Source: CBDCMJ01 sp965224325 (lineage in GTDB: Bacteria > Chloroflexota > Dehalococcoidia > Lucifugimonadales > UBA3495). From it: a DNA stretch of 64,000 nt. Positions 1 through 8,341 of this stretch are shown in pieces. Numbering within the stretch: position 1 is the stretch's first letter; every line of letters begins with the position of its first letter. The notes under the pieces are model-generated. The model saw only the letters and a list, made by a program, of their open reading frames with translations, did not search any database and was not told the DNA's origin. The translations under genes and the position numbers were made by a program. Where the stretch lies: the NCBI GenBank assembly GCA_965224325.1, contig CBDCYT010000015.1:178008-242007 (forward strand). Reading direction: 5' to 3'.

Positions 1-1630
1 TTGGATACACTGTGCCCGGCTCCATGAGTTCCGGCTTCTCCCAAGACGACCGGAACTTGACCCGCAGGATGCCGTCTGTCAAGTTCAACGCGTAGCCTTC
101 AGGGTAGTCCTGGGAAGGGGGATAGATGTCAAGCAGCTTGGCGGTGAAATCCGTGTCAGGTGCGGAAGACGAAATCCAAAGGTGCGCCGAAATGGGCCCA
201 GTTACTTCCAAATCTTGGGCCAAGGGTTCGGTCTGGAACACCAGCACGTCGGGCCGGGCGGCCAGGGGCAGATAGGGTGGACTTGAGCCGTAATAACTTG
301 GTGATTCTCGTTGGTCGAAACCTCCCGCCTCCATGATAGGGTGGGCCGAGGAGACGTTGCCTCCGATGGTGGGCACGGGCCGGTTGGGGTCGAACAAAAA
401 GCTGCTTATAGCATGGTCTTCATGAGGCAACCGGGCCGACAAACCCCCTCCGGGCAGCAAATAGTACCCGGTGTTGCGGGCCCGGGCTAACGGCCACGCC
501 CGTTCGCTCCTCCAACGGCCGCCGTGCTCCAGCCGGCGATGGGAATTGCGCTTTCCGGAACCACCGCCCATCACGAAAATCTTCACCGGCTGCTCACCAT
601 CCCAACCGTTGTCCATTCCCTTGAGCCAACGGTCGAAAAAGCGTAGCCGCAGCATGTTGTAGTCCCGGTCAAGGTTGTTGTCAAGGATAGACTGTGTGCC
701 CATGTCAGCGTCGCCCGAGTGGGTAACGGAGCGGGCGCCGTGGGTCCAAGGGCCCATGATCAGGCCCACTTGGCTATCAACGTGCTGGGTAAGAGCCGAA
801 AAGTTGTCAGTAGTGCTGCTGGCGTAAGGGTCGTACCAACTTCCCATGTGTACCTGGGGCACATTCGAAAATTGGGTGTAGTGGGCTTCAGCGCAGAGGC
901 CCACCTGTTGCCAATAGGTGTCGAACACCTCGTGAGACCAGATTTCCATCAAGTAGTCTTCATACTCGGGGGTCCACTTTAGTGGCGAGTGGCCTTTCTT
1001 CCAGGGCAATCGCTGAAACCAATCGTGAATGTTCTGGCGCTCTAAAGCCGCCTTGGTAACCAGCGGATGGGCGCTGACCTGTGAGCTCTCCAAGGCCTGG
1101 TTGAACGCCCAGGTGACCTGCCGGAGTTCGAAAGCGCCGCCGTTCCGGCACCCGCTCAGGAATGCATTGGAGAAGCCCCCAGAATCCATCCACATACAGG
1201 CCAATTGAGGCGGATTCAAGCAAGCCAGCGCCGCCTGAACGTGGGCGGCGTACGATACCCCGAAGGTGCCGACTCTACCGTTGCACCAGGGCTGCCGAGC
1301 CAGCCATTCCAGGGTATCGCAGCCGTCAGGGCCCTCGTTGACGTACTTGGTAAACTCTCCTTCCGAGGCGTACCGGCCGCGGCAATCTTGCACCACGGTC
1401 ACGTAGCCGCGGCTGGTGAAAAAGCTTGCTTCCAGGACCCTGGCTTCCGTGGACTTGTTGTAGGGAGTGCGCTGCAGAAGGACAGGGAACTGGCCCTCCA
1501 CCGGCGAGCCTTGGGAGACCGGACGGTGGATGTCCGCAGCCAAATTCACCCCATCCCGCATGGGCGCCATGATGTTGCGTTCGGACCTAACTTGGTAGGC
1601 CGCCGGGGAAAGGACTTGCCTAGTGCTCAT
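1..1630 (-). CDS. CocE/NonD (S15) family hydrolase, C-terminus beyond window
   Basis: Serine hydrolase of the X-Pro dipeptidyl-peptidase/cocaine-esterase family, which cleaves esters or amides. Read from the ATG at 1630, the frame stays open to the left edge (543 codons), so the end is missing. An alpha/beta-hydrolase core comes first: Ser126 in GVSYAAH (family usually GxSYxG, so the last Gly is replaced), Asp267 in GSWYDPY and His297 in GPWTHG form a plausible triad. From about residue 360 the sequence fits the jelly-roll domain of the family. It lies 59 bp downstream of another alpha/beta hydrolase on the same strand, so the two are probably co-transcribed. The substrate cannot be told. The fold and family assignment is firm. 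Confidence 0.85.
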   Translation of the reverse strand, partial: MSTRQVLSPAAYQVRSERNIMAPMRDGVNLAADIHRPVSQGSPVEGQFPVLLQRTPYNKSTEARVLEASFFTSRGYVTVVQDCRGRYASEGEFTKYVNEGPDGCDTLEWLARQPWCNGRVGTFGVSYAAHVQAALACLNPPQLACMWMDSGGFSNAFLSGCRNGGAFELRQVTWAFNQALESSQVSAHPLVTKAALERQNIHDWFQRLPWKKGHSPLKWTPEYEDYLMEIWSHEVFDTYWQQVGLCAEAHYTQFSNVPQVHMGSWYDPYASSTTDNFSALTQHVDSQVGLIMGPWTHGARSVTHSGDADMGTQSILDNNLDRDYNMLRLRFFDRWLKGMDNGWDGEQPVKIFVMGGGSGKRNSHRRLEHGGRWRSERAWPLARARNTGYYLLPGGGLSARLPHEDHAISSFLFDPNRPVPTIGGNVSSAHPIMEAGGFDQRESPSYYGSSPPYLPLAARPDVLVFQTEPLAQDLEVTGPISAHLWISSSAPDTDFTAKLLDIYPPSQDYPEGYALNLTDGILRVKFRSSWEKPELMEPGTVYP

Positions 1631-1689
1631 CAGCCGCGCCTCCAAAACCACACTTCCGAGACGAATCCGGCTGGCCCTTCATACGGTAA

Positions 1690-2556
1690 TCACACTTCAA
1701 TTCTTTGAGGGGTCAGGGAGGCGAGCCATCTCAACACCGTGGTCGAAGCCTCTCGTTTCTTGTTGGATAGAGCGTGCTCACCCCCTTCGATGACTACGCA
1801 TTGGACCTTGGGGCTGTTGACCGCCGCGTCGGCCAGGTCCTGGGCCATGTTCAACAATCTGACGTGGGTTTCCAGAGAACCTGCCACGATCAACATGGGT
1901 ATCGGAATGGCAGGTGCTAGATTCACCAGGTTATAGCGCTCGGCCGGTCCGTGCTTGTCCAGATAGGATGAAGCGCTAAATAGCTGTTGGATGGGAAAGG
2001 AGGCGTCCAATAGCTCCCGGCCCTTACCCGCGGCTTCCAACTCCTCGGCCTGGCGGATGATGTCCAGGAATTCCTGGGCGTCGCGGGAGGCCAGGTAGTA
2101 GGAGTAGGACAGCCTGACAGGCGATATGGGAATGACTGCGTTCACCCGGGGGTCCGCCCGGGTTGCGGAGTAATAGGCAACTCGCACCGCCCCCATGCTG
2201 TGGCCGAGCAGCGCGACGTGGAGATATCCGGCATCGTGCAAGTAGTCGATACCCGCCTTCAGGTCATTGCACGTTGAGTCGAGGATCTCATAAGCGTTGC
2301 CGTGATAGGTCCCGCTCGGATTCGCCCACACGGTGTCGTGAGCAGTGGTGTTGAGGGTCAGGCAAGCGTAGCCCAGCTTTGCCAGGTCTTCCGCCATCTC
2401 CCGGGTGGTGGGATCGGCGAAATTGCCCCGGGACCCGTGAATCAGCAGGATTGCGTCGGCGGGACCGATGGGGACCGCATCTTCCGGGGGCGGATAAAAG
2501 GCGCCGTCGAGCCGGATGCCGTCGGCGTTGATGGTGCTGACCAATTGCACTAACAT
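1690..2556 (-). CDS. Alpha/beta hydrolase
   Basis: A 288-residue single-domain alpha/beta hydrolase, probably cytoplasmic (no signal peptide). The oxyanion-loop motif HGSRG is at 40-44, the nucleophile elbow GHSMG puts Ser at 120, and His261 in GGEHAL completes the triad. The acid is probably Glu229 in GSLET. The family cleaves esters, lactones or peptides; nothing here fixes the substrate. The gene is just upstream of the CocE-type hydrolase on the same strand, so both may act in one catabolic pathway. The ATG at 2556 is the first in frame and fits the start of the fold. Confidence 0.8.
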   Translation of the reverse strand: MLVQLVSTINADGIRLDGAFYPPPEDAVPIGPADAILLIHGSRGNFADPTTREMAEDLAKLGYACLTLNTTAHDTVWANPSGTYHGNAYEILDSTCNDLKAGIDYLHDAGYLHVALLGHSMGAVRVAYYSATRADPRVNAVIPISPVRLSYSYYLASRDAQEFLDIIRQAEELEAAGKGRELLDASFPIQQLFSASSYLDKHGPAERYNLVNLAPAIPIPMLIVAGSLETHVRLLNMAQDLADAAVNSPKVQCVVIEGGEHALSNKKREASTTVLRWLASLTPQRIEV

Positions 2557-2640
2557 GCCTTATTACCTCAAGGGCTATCGGTCGTAATAATTGGTGCGGT
2601 CTAGCGGCGCAACCGGGGGACACCCTCAAGTTTAGGCCCA

Positions 2641-2790
2641 AGGCTTTAGGGGTGCAACCGTGAGCGCCGGTTCAGACCGGTTTTCGAAGGCCTACCGGAA
2701 AACTTTTGGGGGTGCCGCCGTGAGGGACGGTTTAGACCGGTTTTCAAAGACCTGTTGTAAAACTTGCCGACGGTGCAACCCGGAGGCCTA
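2641..2790. repeat. Degenerate 60-bp direct repeats in a divergent intergenic region
   Basis: The 410-bp gap 2557-2966 between divergent genes holds two units of exactly 60 bp, beginning at 2649 (ggggtgcaaccgtgag) and 2709 (ggggtgccgccgtgag). Each contains an 'agaccggtttt' box. A decayed partial third unit starts near 2770. No gene is seen. The rest of the gap should hold both promoters, but I see no clear -35/-10 pair. Confidence 0.6.
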
Positions 2791-2966
2791 TTCCGGCCTT
2801 AATCCCGGGTGAGATGCGGTTGCGCCGCCTGCCCCAAGAGCGCAAAATGAGTGAAGTCGGCTTACCGACGGCTTGGTAGCGCCCTTGGGTAATTGCGCCG
2901 TGGAGTGGCGCCCGCTGGCGGCCCATTCTCTGTCGTATTCCCTTTATATTCAAGGAGGTCCCTGTT

Positions 2967-3893
2967 TTGGCTAATGAATACGATCTGCTGATTGTGGGAG
3001 GCGGTCTTGCCGGATTGACCGCAGGCCTATTCGGCGCCCGGTATGGATTGAGAACAGGCTTGATCGAGCAAATGATGGGCGGCGCCCAGATCATCAACGC
3101 GGAGAAGATTGAGAACTATCCCGGGTTTCCAGAGGGGATAGCCGGGGCCGATCTGGCGCCGTCGGTGCAGGAACAAGCCATGGCCGCCGGCGCCGAGTTC
3201 ATCATGGCTGAAGCCACCGCGGTGTCACGGGACAGCAGCTATTTGGCAGTGGCCACCGACTCGGGCGCTCTTCGGGCCAAGGCAGTCATAGTGGCCTGCG
3301 GTTCCACCCTGCGGGGGCTGGGAATACCCGGCGAAGAGGAAATGTACGGTCGAGGGGTGTCCCACTGCGCTACCTGCGATGGCCCTCTTTACTCGGGGGA
3401 GGTGGTGGGCGTCGTAGGCGGCGGTGACTCGGCCATCGATGAGGCTTTAACTCTGACCCACTACGCCGAACGAGTACTGCTGTTTCACCGCCGGGAAGAA
3501 CTGGACTCCCAGAAGATTCTCCAGGACCGGTTGCATCAGCAGCGCAAGGTGGAAATGGTGTACAACTCTTCGTTGGAAGCGGTGCTTGGCGGGGAAACCG
3601 TCTCCGGCGTAAGGGTGCGAAACGTAGTGACCAACATGGAAAACGTGGTAAACCTGTCGGGTCTCTTCGTTTACGTAGGTCTGGAGCCCAATTCCGGGCT
3701 GGTAAAAAACTTGTTGAAGCTGGACAACGCCGGGCATATTCCGGTCAACCTGTCCATGGGGACCGAGGTTCCCGGCTTGTATGCAGCGGGTGACATAAGG
3801 CAGCATTCTGCATCCCAGTTGATCACCGCGGCAGGAGACGGAGCCACCGCCGCTATCTCCGCATTCAAGTACGTCAGCAGCAAAGATTGGTAG
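2967..3893 (+). CDS. trxB: Thioredoxin-disulfide reductase-like FAD/NAD(P)H oxidoreductase
   Basis: A 308-residue flavoprotein of the low-molecular-weight thioredoxin reductase type, which passes electrons from NADPH through FAD to a CxxC pair and on to thioredoxin. The FAD Rossmann motif GGGLAG is at 11-16, the redox-active CATC at Cys134/Cys137, the NADPH-binding GGGDSA at 151-156, and the C-terminal FAD motif AAGD near 272. Length is normal for TrxB. Translation starts at TTG 2967, eight bases after a strong aaggaggt Shine-Dalgarno. No thioredoxin gene is next to it. A related flavoprotein using another partner remains possible, but the CATCDG signature favours TrxB. Confidence 0.88.
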   Translation: MANEYDLLIVGGGLAGLTAGLFGARYGLRTGLIEQMMGGAQIINAEKIENYPGFPEGIAGADLAPSVQEQAMAAGAEFIMAEATAVSRDSSYLAVATDSGALRAKAVIVACGSTLRGLGIPGEEEMYGRGVSHCATCDGPLYSGEVVGVVGGGDSAIDEALTLTHYAERVLLFHRREELDSQKILQDRLHQQRKVEMVYNSSLEAVLGGETVSGVRVRNVVTNMENVVNLSGLFVYVGLEPNSGLVKNLLKLDNAGHIPVNLSMGTEVPGLYAAGDIRQHSASQLITAAGDGATAAISAFKYVSSKDW

Positions 3894-3935
3894 CGGGATT
3901 TGAAGAATCTCTAAAGGGAGCTTGGGGAGATAGAG

Positions 3936-4298
3936 TTGGACCTAGTAGAAGAGCAACTGCGCAACAGCAAAACCATTGCAGTGGTGGGCCTATCCGATAA
4001 CCCGGCCCGGGATAGTCACCGGGTGTCAAAATACATGCAGTCCCAGGGGTACCGCATCATTCCGGTCAACCCTATGATTCAAGAAACCCTGGGAGAGAAG
4101 AGCTATCCAGACTTGACGTCGGTGCCGGAGCCCATCGACATGGTGGACATCTTCCGGCGGTCCGAGTTGGTGCCCCCGGTGGTGGACGAGGCAATCAAGG
4201 TCGGGGTCAAGTACATCTGGATGCAGGACGGGGTTACCGACCCTGAAGCGGCGGCCAAGGCCGAAGCCGCGGGAATCCCCGTGATCATGGACGATTGA
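3936..4298 (+). CDS. CoA-binding domain protein (YccU family)
   Basis: A 120-residue single Rossmann-domain protein of the CoA-binding (YccU-like) family, recognised by the N-terminal VVGLSDNPARDS, the central IIPVNP and the IWMQDGV segments. Members are thought to bind CoA or a nucleotide; no enzymatic role is established. The start is TTG 3936, 42 bp after the flavoprotein stop and preceded by a purine-rich 'ggggaga', so the two genes probably form one transcript. Length is typical. A 185-bp stretch and then a MITE follow it. Confidence 0.85.
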   Translation: MDLVEEQLRNSKTIAVVGLSDNPARDSHRVSKYMQSQGYRIIPVNPMIQETLGEKSYPDLTSVPEPIDMVDIFRRSELVPPVVDEAIKVGVKYIWMQDGVTDPEAAAKAEAAGIPVIMDD

Positions 4299-4483
4299 AC
4301 CCTTCGTCAGCACCGGCGCCGGTTCGGCGCCTAACTGGCAAAGACGGTCAGCGAGAAGAGGCTGACCGGGTTCCATCAGACAAACGACTAACCCAGGGCC
4401 TGACCGTCCGCAGGTCAGGATGGCATCACCAGTTGGCATTTTTAAAGCTGGCCTAGCTTGCGTCACTTACGGAGGACTAAGAA

Positions 4484-4714
4484 ACTATCTCAAAACGGTC
4501 GCCCTCTGGCGCCATCTGTTAGCTGGAACCCTGGGCCTATGGATTCCCGCCCCCCGATCGGGGTCGGAGACAAGCTTCGCGGGAATTGCGGATGGCCCTC
4601 CGGGCCCCGTCGGATGGCCCTCCGGGCCCCGTATGGAAGGGCCGCGCATGGATATGAAAACGGCTATTTTCATGGCGATGACGGTTTGGATGCCGCGCCA
4701 AGGTTTGAGATAGT
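4484..4714. mobile_element. MITE family A, copy 1
   Basis: A 231-bp element bounded by 13-bp terminal inverted repeats: actatctcaaaac at 4484-4496 and its near-perfect inverse at 4702-4714. It has no coding capacity. Inside is a palindromic module (ttcccg...gatcgggg...cgcgggaa, about 4542-4586) and two ccctccgggccccg units. A reverse-oriented second copy, very similar over its whole length, is at 61404-61618. The nine bases on its left (gactaagaa) resemble the target duplication of copy 2, but the right flank does not match, so no clean duplication survives here. It ends six bases before the start codon of the next gene. The stretch 4299-4483 before it holds nothing recognisable. Confidence 0.8.
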
Positions 4715-4720
4715 TTCTAA

Positions 4721-5608
4721 ATGACCAAACTGAGGATCCTTGCCTTGATGGTGGGAATGGTGGTGTTGTTCGTCATTCCCGTTGTAGTGTCGGCCCAGGT
4801 GCACCCCCACATCATTCAGGGTAATGCGATGATTGACGGCGAGCCCGCACCCGACGGGACCGTGGTCACTGCCATGATAGACGGGGAGGAAGTCGGCTCG
4901 GCCGCCGTAAGCAACGGGCGCTACTCGATGATAATCGACCAGGGGGAAACCGGTAACTACTCCGGCAAGACGGTGACCTTCCAGGTCGGCGGCTACGACA
5001 CCGGCGTGACGCTTACGTGGACGGCGGGCGCGGGAGACCCCTCCTTCGACCTAGACGGGATGACCGAAGGGGTGGCGGCCCGGGTGCTCCCTCACGTCAT
5101 TCAGGGTGATGCGACGATTGACGGCGAGCCCGCACCAGACGGGACCATGGTCACCGCCATGATAGACGGGGAGGAAGTCGAGTCGGCCGCTGTAAGCAAC
5201 GGGAGCTACTCGATGCTAATCGACCAGGGGGCAACCGGTAACTTCGCCGGCAAGACGGTGACCTTCCAGGTCGGCGGCTACGAGACCGGCGTGACGCTCA
5301 TGTGGACGACGGGCGCGGGAGACCCCTCCTTCGACCTGAACGGGATGACCGAAGGGGTGATGGCGTCGGAGGTGACCGAGCCGAGGTTGCTTTTCGCCGA
5401 GGAGATCGCGTCGGGCAATCTGCTCCGCATCTTCTACTTCGACAACGTCACAAAGGAGTTCAGCTTCTTCGACCCCGCGTTCAGCGATGAAGCAAATACG
5501 TTGACAAGCATCAGCCAGGGGCAACCACTCCAAATAGCCGTCAACGCAGCAACCACCTTCCGGGGTGTTAGCCTCACGCCGACTTGGAACATCATCGCGA
5601 TGCCATAA
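4721..5608 (+). CDS. Secreted protein with two 95-residue tandem repeats
   Basis: A 295-residue exported protein I cannot assign to a named family. Residues 1-26 are a signal peptide (a hydrophobic stretch ending VVVSAQ). Two near-identical 95-residue repeats follow (about 26-120 and 121-215; DNA offset exactly 285 bp). Each contains IDGEPAPDGT, a TAMIDGEEV strand and a GDPSFDL ending, and looks like an all-beta Ig- or carboxypeptidase-regulatory-like fold. The last 80 residues (RLLFAEEIASG...) form a separate domain and end in a hydrophobic segment without charge. An envelope or surface role is inferred. The ATG is six bases after a MITE inverted repeat and has no visible Shine-Dalgarno. Confidence 0.72.
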   Translation: MTKLRILALMVGMVVLFVIPVVVSAQVHPHIIQGNAMIDGEPAPDGTVVTAMIDGEEVGSAAVSNGRYSMIIDQGETGNYSGKTVTFQVGGYDTGVTLTWTAGAGDPSFDLDGMTEGVAARVLPHVIQGDATIDGEPAPDGTMVTAMIDGEEVESAAVSNGSYSMLIDQGATGNFAGKTVTFQVGGYETGVTLMWTTGAGDPSFDLNGMTEGVMASEVTEPRLLFAEEIASGNLLRIFYFDNVTKEFSFFDPAFSDEANTLTSISQGQPLQIAVNAATTFRGVSLTPTWNIIAMP

Positions 5609-5722
5609 CGGCGTGGCCGAAGGCGACAAGGGTTCTAATGGGGCTGCCCTGGGGCAACCCCACGACGACAGGGTGGGCTGCCCCGCTCCATCCATCGGCG
5701 AGCAGCGTGGGTGCGTAAATAA

Positions 5723-5971
5723 TGAGCTTGTCCCACAAAGCTGAGTCCTCCAGCATCCCACCTTTCTGGATCCCCGCTTTCGCGGGAATGACGGGTTTCT
5801 GGATTCCCCCCCCGATGGGGGTAGGGGACAAGCTTCGCGGCAATGACGGGTCATAGATCCGCATTCAATACTGGTTTAGGCGGTTAATAACTGGTTTAAG
5901 CGGTTGGTAATAGTAACCTGTCAGGTTGCGTCCGCCCACAATCGGGAGTGGAGACTTCTGAGACGGGCTCA
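5723..5971. mobile_element. MITE family B, copy 1
   Basis: A 249-bp non-coding element with imperfect 20-bp terminal inverted repeats (tgagcttgtcccacaaagct; inverse of tgagcccgtctcagaagtct) flanked by aataa on both sides, a probable 5-bp target duplication. Internal modules are two 'ccgcnttcgcgggaatgacgg'-type palindromes and the paired 'ctggtttaggcggttaataa' units. Reverse-oriented copies lie at 31764-32059 and 55476-55647. The stretch 5609-5722 before it holds only GC-rich palindromes (ggggctgccctggggcaacccc). Confidence 0.78.
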
Positions 5972-6334
5972 AATAATGCGACGGTCGCAGAAAGGCCTTT
6001 CTGTACTCGTTGTCGCCGTCGCCACACCGCTGGGACTCGTTGAGTGAAAGCCGGTGAGCATTCCCGGCCCAAAAACTTAGCCTGAAAAGCTGATGATGGA
6101 GAAGCCTGCCGAGTTGACCGGCGTCGGCTCGCTGCCTATAATCGGCCCCAAGTTCGGCCTTCATGAGGGCCTTTCCGAAACTTTACTGGGTTAAGTTCAG
6201 GGACCTTGGGCCGGCGCTTAGGTTGCGAGCTGATCGTCTTACCAGCCGGCTCGCCGCAGTACAGGTATAAGGGCTTGAGCAGGCACTGGGTTGGTTTATA
6301 ACTTTTCCATAAGGAAGACAGGAGTAAACTATTC
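5972..6334. other. Non-coding stretch, nothing recognised
   Basis: These 363 bp upstream of the metallo-hydrolase contain no convincing open frame, RNA gene or repeat. The only interpretable feature is the Shine-Dalgarno 'caggagt' about 10 bases before the ATG at 6335. The region should contain that gene's promoter, but no clear -35/-10 pair was found. Confidence 0.5.
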
Positions 6335-7273
6335 ATGAGCGCCGCCCACGTTCACGGTAGCAGCCAGCTGCCGCCCCCCACGATCCAAGAGGTAAGCGAC
6401 GGGATCTACGCCTACCTCCAGCCCGACGGAAGCTGGGGGCTGAACAACGCCGGATTTATTGTGGGCAGGAACAGCGTCACCGTCATTGACACGTGTTTCA
6501 CAGAGGCGCGCACCAAGGCTTTCCTTGAGGCGGTGCACACGGTAACCACGCTCCCGCTGCGCACGCTGCTCAATACACACCACCACGGCGACCACACTCA
6601 CGGGAACTACTTGCTGCCCGGCGCCACCATCATCGCTCACCGGCTATGCCGAGAGATGGTAATCGAGACGGGATTGCGCACCCTTCATCCCCTCTTTCCA
6701 ACGGTCGAATGGGGAAACCTGGAGTTGGCTCCACCCGTAGTCACCTTCGAAGACCGGATGGACGTTTACGTGGATGACCTGCGAGTCGAGCTGATATTCG
6801 TGGGACCGGCGCACACCACCAACGACATCTTGGTCTGGGTCCCGGAACGCAGTGTGTTGTACTCCGGGGACCTGCTATTCAATCAAGGCACGCCTTTTGT
6901 CGCTATGGGGTCCATCGCGGGTTCCCTGAGGGCGCTGGAAACGCTGCGGGGGCTCGGGGCTAAGACCATCGTGCCCGGACACGGTCCAGTCTGTGGCCTC
7001 GAGGTTGTGGACGACATGATGGCTTACCTGCGTTTTGTCCAAGAGTTAGCCCGCGAGAGCTTTGGGGCCAACATGTCGCCGTTGGAGGCCGCCAGGCAAG
7101 CGGACTTGGGACGCTTTGCCGAATGGCACGATACCGAGCGCCTAGCGGGCAACATGCATCGCGCTTTCTCGGAGATCAAGGGCCAGCCATTGGGGACCGG
7201 CCTCGACTTGGGTCCCATCGTCTCGGACATGATAGCCTACAATGGCGGACAGCCGGTGCGCTGTCTCGCCTAA
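6335..7273 (+). CDS. MBL-fold metallo-hydrolase
   Basis: A 312-residue metallo-beta-lactamase-fold enzyme that would hold two metal ions and hydrolyse a thioester, lactone or similar bond. The zinc-ligand motif HHHGDH is near residues 87-92. Further ligands are the His in GPAHTTND, the Asp in YSGDLLF and the His in VPGHGP. The last 90 residues are a helical tail. It is the first gene of a likely two-gene operon with the following esterase, 14 bp apart. It resembles the broad 'cyclase/MBL' group found with xenobiotic catabolism rather than a true beta-lactamase. The substrate is unknown. Confidence 0.85.
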   Translation: MSAAHVHGSSQLPPPTIQEVSDGIYAYLQPDGSWGLNNAGFIVGRNSVTVIDTCFTEARTKAFLEAVHTVTTLPLRTLLNTHHHGDHTHGNYLLPGATIIAHRLCREMVIETGLRTLHPLFPTVEWGNLELAPPVVTFEDRMDVYVDDLRVELIFVGPAHTTNDILVWVPERSVLYSGDLLFNQGTPFVAMGSIAGSLRALETLRGLGAKTIVPGHGPVCGLEVVDDMMAYLRFVQELARESFGANMSPLEAARQADLGRFAEWHDTERLAGNMHRAFSEIKGQPLGTGLDLGPIVSDMIAYNGGQPVRCLA

Positions 7274-7287
7274 ATGGAGGTCCACTG

Positions 7288-8172
7288 ATGCCGCCAGCAG
7301 ACTTAGCCGATTTCTGGACGCGAACCATCGAAGAACTGGGACGATGGGACTTGAAGTCCGAACTGGCGCCTGCCCCCGATCATAGCGGCCGCGAGTTTGT
7401 AACCTACGAAGTTGTGCTGGAAAGCTATCAAGGCAAACGCCTTCGGGGCTGGTACTCCGTACCCAACGACAGGCGGCCCCAGACCAGGCTTTCCGCAGTG
7501 CTGGCAGTACCTGGCTACGGCGGAGACAAACCCATCCCGTTCCACCTGGTGATGAGCGGGTTCGCTGTCTTCACTCTGTACCCTCGAGCGCAGGGAGAAA
7601 GCATTCAGGAGTGGGACCTGGAGTCGGGCACGAAGTTGACTTACCACCTCGAAGACAAAGACTTGTACTACTACCGTGGGGCCTACATGGACTGCCTTCG
7701 GGGCTTGGACTTCCTCTGCTCAAGGGAGGAAGTCGATCCAGGGCGTCTGGGCATGTGGAGCCGCAGCCAGGGCGGAGGGTTTACTCTGGCCACGGCGGCG
7801 CTGGATTCGCGGTTGCGAGTTGCGGTGGCTGAGGAGCCGTTCCTATGCAACTTCCCACTGTCCATCGACGTCGCCACCCAGCCTTACCAGGAACTGGGAG
7901 ATTACCTAGCCCAAGACCCGGAGCGGCGCCAATCAATGCTGGACACCCTAGCCTACTTCGATGCCTTGAACTTGGCGCCGTGGATTAGCTGTCCTACGTT
8001 GGTGGACGTCGGGTTGAAGGACGTGGTCTGCCCTTACGACACGATAGTGCCGGTGTTCGAAAAAATTCCGGGTCCCAAGGCGATACACGTCTACCCTGAC
8101 CTGGACCACAACCCTTGCACCGATTTTAACGCCCACGCAATGAGTTGGTTGCACCATTACTTGGGGGCGTAG
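7288..8172 (+). CDS. Acetylxylan esterase (AXE1)-like alpha/beta hydrolase
   Basis: A 294-residue hydrolase of the acetylxylan esterase/cephalosporin-C deacetylase type, expected to remove acyl groups. The GWYSVPN strand near residue 50 and the variant elbow RSQGGG (family GxSQGG) place the Ser near 157. An Asp in DVGLKDVVCP and a His in DLDHNPC complete the triad. The open frame extends upstream, but ATG 7288 has a good 'ggagg' site and starts 14 bp after the metallo-hydrolase stop. Its stop codon lies inside a tandemly duplicated segment shared with the convergent HerA gene. Confidence 0.82.
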   Translation: MPPADLADFWTRTIEELGRWDLKSELAPAPDHSGREFVTYEVVLESYQGKRLRGWYSVPNDRRPQTRLSAVLAVPGYGGDKPIPFHLVMSGFAVFTLYPRAQGESIQEWDLESGTKLTYHLEDKDLYYYRGAYMDCLRGLDFLCSREEVDPGRLGMWSRSQGGGFTLATAALDSRLRVAVAEEPFLCNFPLSIDVATQPYQELGDYLAQDPERRQSMLDTLAYFDALNLAPWISCPTLVDVGLKDVVCPYDTIVPVFEKIPGPKAIHVYPDLDHNPCTDFNAHAMSWLHHYLGA

Positions 8173-8341
8173 AACGCTCAGAACAGTTCGGCTATCTCTC
8201 GCTCTGGCCGCGCCTCAGGGCTCTCCCTGAGTTGGCTAGGCCGTTATTTGGAAGGCGTAGAACGCTCAGAACAGTTCGGCTATCTCGCGCTCCAGCCGCT
8301 CCTCCGGGCTCTCCTCGGTACCGGCCGCCGCATGCCCCGGA
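8166..8341. repeat. 88-bp tandem duplication at a convergent gene junction
   Basis: The 30-bp core ggcgtagaacgctcagaaca... occurs at 8166 and again at 8254, exactly 88 bp apart, and similarity continues past the core. Each unit carries the last codons and TAG of the plus-strand esterase and the last ~16 codons and TGA of the minus-strand HerA gene (copy 2 is the functional HerA end; copy 1 encodes a diverged ESPEARPEREIAELF). The whole convergent junction was therefore duplicated. Confidence 0.8.

Noticed and set aside
2557..2966. T-box or cobalamin riboswitch
   Set aside because: No T-box or B12-box motif; only the 60-bp repeats are seen.
7123..7287. Longer N-terminus of the AXE1-like esterase
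   Set aside because: It overlaps the metallo-hydrolase and lacks a ribosome site; ATG 7288 has a good one.
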